This document shows positions 42,054-44,539 of a stretch of DNA of 44,539 bases, one piece after another (positions within the stretch are counted from its first letter, which is position 1; the number at the start of each line of letters is the position of its first letter). The stretch covers positions 1 through 44,539 of the forward strand of contig JASJCX010000015.1 of the NCBI GenBank assembly GCA_030065255.1, written 5' to 3'. The notes below the pieces were generated by a model. The model did not search any database, had not been told where the DNA came from, and saw only the letters and a list, made by a program, of their open reading frames with translations. The translations under genes were made by a program, and so were the position numbers. Origin of the DNA: Calothrix sp. MO_167.B42 (lineage in GTDB: Bacteria; Cyanobacteriota; Cyanobacteriia; Cyanobacteriales; Nostocaceae).

Positions 42054-44539
42054 ATGCGGAGTTTAAAACCATCACCACAGGGACTGAAGAGAATCAAGGA
42101 AGCACGGGAAACACGAGGATTAGCCATAGATAACCCCGAATGGCTGGAGGAAGCAAGTAATATCCTCGAACCAGGCAAAAGTTGGCAATATCCAGTAGTA
42201 GCGGTTGCTATCGGTACTTGGAAGCGTTTTTTGCAGGGTAAACCCGTAAGAGCTGTAAATTTCAAGGCTTTTTGCCAAGTATTACAACTAGACTGGGAAG
42301 AGGTTGTTGATACTCAGGAGAAATCATCAACAAAATATGAGTGGGGTGATGGGCAGAATATATCAATATCAATTTTCTCTGAAAGGAGTAAAGAATTACA
42401 CACTTTAAAACAATGGTTAACCGACGAAAAATGTCGATTGGTGACAATCTTAGCCATGGGTGGTGTGGGTAAAACTACTTTGGCGAAAAAATTAGCTCAA
42501 GAGGTGAATGGTGAATTTGACTACATTATTTGGCGAAGTTTGCGGGAAGCACCAACCGTAGAAAAGATAATTGCAGACGTGGTTTGGTTTGTTTCTCAAC
42601 AACAAAAAATTGAGTTACCCGAAAGTTTAGAAGAAAAAATTAAGCTACTTATTGATTATTTTTCTAACTCCCGTTGTTTGCTAATTCTGGATAATGGGGA
42701 GTCAATTTTGCCAAGTGGTTCGATTGTGGGTTGCAATCGCCAGAGTCATGGGGGTTATGGTGAATTATTTCGCAAGATAGGAGAATCTTTGCATCAAAGT
42801 TGTTTGCTGTTGACTAGTCGCGAACTGTTTCCCGAAGTGGAAAGATTAGCGGGGGAAAATTTACCTGTGCGGGTTTGGGAGTTGGAGGGGTTAGAGTCAG
42901 CAACGGAAATTTTGACTGCAAAGGGTATCAGTGGTTCACCGGAAGAGATGAAAAATTTGGTAAAACATTATCGCGGTAATCCTTTTGCTTTACAAATTGT
43001 GCCTGGGACGATTAAAAAGTTGTTTAATGGCAATATTCGGGATTTTTTGAATTCGGGTATTACAGTTTTTGATGGTATTGATGATTTACTGACACAACAG
43101 TTTCAAAGATTATCGCCATCAGAACAATCTTTAATTTATTGGTTGGCTATTTATCGTCAACCTGTGTGGGAAAATAATTTAGTTGAAAGCATTTTGGATT
43201 TTTCACCAAAGCAGGTTCGAGAAGCTTTAAATTCCCTGTCACGACGCTGTTTAATTCAATCAACTCCCCAGGGATTGACGCTACAAAATGTGGTGATGGA
43301 ATATGTCAGCGATATCTTGATTCTTAGGGTGATTCATGAGTTGGAAAGTTGTGAATTAAATATATTGAAAACCCATGCAATTATTCAAGCTTCCGCACCA
43401 GATTTCATTCGCCAAAATCAAATCCAGATGCTATTAAAACCAGTGGCTGAAGATTTATGTAAAAATCAGACACAAAAGGTTATAGAACAAAAATTTCGTT
43501 TCATTGTTGATAAATTAAGAACAGAAGAATTACAAACACCTGTCAGGTATGCGCTGGGAAATTTAATTAATCTTTTAATCCAACTAAAAGTAAATTTAAC
43601 TGGTTACGATTTTTCTCGTTTGACTATTTCCCAAGCTTATTTACAGGGGGTGGAATTACCACAAGTAAATTTTAGCGATTGCAGTTTTGATCAAACTGTG
43701 TTTTCCCAATCTCTAGGTAGTATATTTAGCGTCAATTTTAGTCCCGATCAAAAATTACTCGTAACAGGGGGAATGGATGGACAAATTCGTTTGTGGAATG
43801 TGGCCGATGGTACGCAAATCTTAGCATGGCAAGCCCATGAAGATTGGATCCGCTGTGTGGATTTTAGTCCTGATGGTAAATTAATTGCAAGTTGTGGTAA
43901 TGACCATACGGTAAAAATTTGGGATAGTCAAAACACAAAATGTTTAAAAATATTGCGCGGACATACTGATTGGATATGGTCAGTGTACTTTGTATTAGGT
44001 CAGCAATTTGTGATTAGTGCTAGTAGCGATGGCACCGCAAAAGTTTGGAGTCTCGATTCAGGGGCTTGTGTTTACACTTTCCACGAACCAGGTAGGGAAG
44101 TGTGGTCATTTGCTTTTAGTCCAGATAGTAAAACTTTAGCTACAAGTGGTGCTGATTCAATAAAATTATGGGATGTTTGGACAAATGAATGTTTGAAAAC
44201 CTTTGACGAAAGTTCGAGACAGGTTCGGAGACTTGCTTTTAGTCCAGATAGTAAAACTCTTGTAGGAAGCACCGATAATCAAAATCTCAAAATTTGGGAT
44301 GTGAATACGGGTAAATGTTTGCGGAGCGTGAGAACTGCACCCACTGCAATTTGGGCTATAAAATTTAGTCCTGATGGTAAAACAGTGATGAGTTGCGGAA
44401 CAGATAAAATTCAACTTTGGAATTTGGCAAATGGGGAACCCCAGATGACTTTATATGAACCCCATCACCGCATTCGTTCTTTGGCTTATAGTCCCGACAA
44501 AAAAATCGTTGCTGTGGGTAGCGATGACCAGTTAGTCAG
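42054..44539 (+). CDS. NB-ARC / WD40 STAND protein, 5' part (runs off window)
   Basis: At least 828 codons are open to the window end. Residues 1-80 (MRSLKPSPQGLKRIKEARET, VVAVAIGTWKRFLQGKPVRA) are the helical N-terminal domain usual in cyanobacterial STAND proteins. The NB-ARC ATPase follows, with P-loop ILAMGGVGKTTLAKKL at about residue 135, Walker B-like CLLILDNGESIL, and LLLTSRELFPEVERLA. A pentapeptide-like bridge (LTGYDFSRLTISQAYLQGVE) leads at about residue 555 to WD40 repeats (VNFSPDQKLLVTGGMDGQIR and so on), at least seven of which are visible. Such proteins are signal-sensing ATPase switches; roles in defence, cell death or regulation are suspected for the class but not fixed for this gene. 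Confidence 0.9.
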   Translation, partial: MRSLKPSPQGLKRIKEARETRGLAIDNPEWLEEASNILEPGKSWQYPVVAVAIGTWKRFLQGKPVRAVNFKAFCQVLQLDWEEVVDTQEKSSTKYEWGDGQNISISIFSERSKELHTLKQWLTDEKCRLVTILAMGGVGKTTLAKKLAQEVNGEFDYIIWRSLREAPTVEKIIADVVWFVSQQQKIELPESLEEKIKLLIDYFSNSRCLLILDNGESILPSGSIVGCNRQSHGGYGELFRKIGESLHQSCLLLTSRELFPEVERLAGENLPVRVWELEGLESATEILTAKGISGSPEEMKNLVKHYRGNPFALQIVPGTIKKLFNGNIRDFLNSGITVFDGIDDLLTQQFQRLSPSEQSLIYWLAIYRQPVWENNLVESILDFSPKQVREALNSLSRRCLIQSTPQGLTLQNVVMEYVSDILILRVIHELESCELNILKTHAIIQASAPDFIRQNQIQMLLKPVAEDLCKNQTQKVIEQKFRFIVDKLRTEELQTPVRYALGNLINLLIQLKVNLTGYDFSRLTISQAYLQGVELPQVNFSDCSFDQTVFSQSLGSIFSVNFSPDQKLLVTGGMDGQIRLWNVADGTQILAWQAHEDWIRCVDFSPDGKLIASCGNDHTVKIWDSQNTKCLKILRGHTDWIWSVYFVLGQQFVISASSDGTAKVWSLDSGACVYTFHEPGREVWSFAFSPDSKTLATSGADSIKLWDVWTNECLKTFDESSRQVRRLAFSPDSKTLVGSTDNQNLKIWDVNTGKCLRSVRTAPTAIWAIKFSPDGKTVMSCGTDKIQLWNLANGEPQMTLYEPHHRIRSLAYSPDKKIVAVGSDDQLV

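Overview
The window reads as about 39.5 kb of chromosome from a filamentous, probably heterocyst-forming cyanobacterium (Nostocales type), joined at its left edge to about 4.9 kb that looks like DNA from a Bacteroidota bacterium (closest in style to Saprospiraceae). Cyanobacterial indicators from about 5 kb onward are frequent HIP1 octamers (GCGATCGC), cyanobacterium-specific genes (cyAbrB1, SigC, FurA next to an Alr1690-like gene, CobN, an NB-ARC/WD40 STAND protein), low-complexity minisatellites and several MITE families. I saw no HIP1 octamer in positions 1-4900. That part encodes an ECF sigma/anti-sigma pair, a FISUMP lipoprotein and the tail of a Bacteroidota-type metalloprotease.

Layout. 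1-4.9 kb: Bacteroidota-like genes, all on the minus strand. 4.9-18.2 kb: a secretion locus on the minus strand. Read from its upstream end it holds a C39-peptidase ABC exporter with N-terminal cNMP-binding-like domains, an HlyD adaptor, a small HTH-like protein, a SurA/parvulin-like protein, a double-glycine precursor with DV repeats, an RTX protein, a TPR/O-GlcNAc-transferase-like (GT41) protein, and two paralogous double-glycine leaders. One of these leaders heads a short Pro/Cys-containing peptide. The other is fused in frame to the Bacteroidota protease tail. 18.2-20 kb: a long intergenic stretch with a strong candidate sRNA/terminator hairpin. 20-24.9 kb: gpsA, sigC, furA and, convergent with furA, a peptidoglycan-binding protein matching the known alr1690/furA antisense arrangement. 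24.9-30.2 kb: an unusual glycosyltransferase-CobN fusion translationally overlapped with ftsW. 30.2-36.3 kb: a hypothetical protein, Rrf2 and cyAbrB1 regulators, a MITE-rich gap, a zinc-ribbon membrane protein, a TnpB remnant and a PMT-family glycosyltransferase. 36.7-44.5 kb: a coiled-coil membrane protein, trmB, a metallophosphoesterase, nested MITEs, a 55-residue membrane protein, a secreted hypothetical protein and the 5' part of an NB-ARC/WD40 gene running off the window.

How it may work together: the exporter would cleave after the GG of the three leader peptides and, with HlyD and an outer-membrane TolC-type partner not seen here, export the cargo. The parvulin-like protein and the GT41 protein could assist folding or glycosylation of cargo (inference). 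The most striking observation is leader shuffling. Two leaders with their upstream regions are about 87% identical, but the similarity stops at the GG on one side and at a 193-bp MITE on the other, and one leader carries foreign-looking cargo. Whether that fusion is real gene transfer or an assembly chimera is the main open question.
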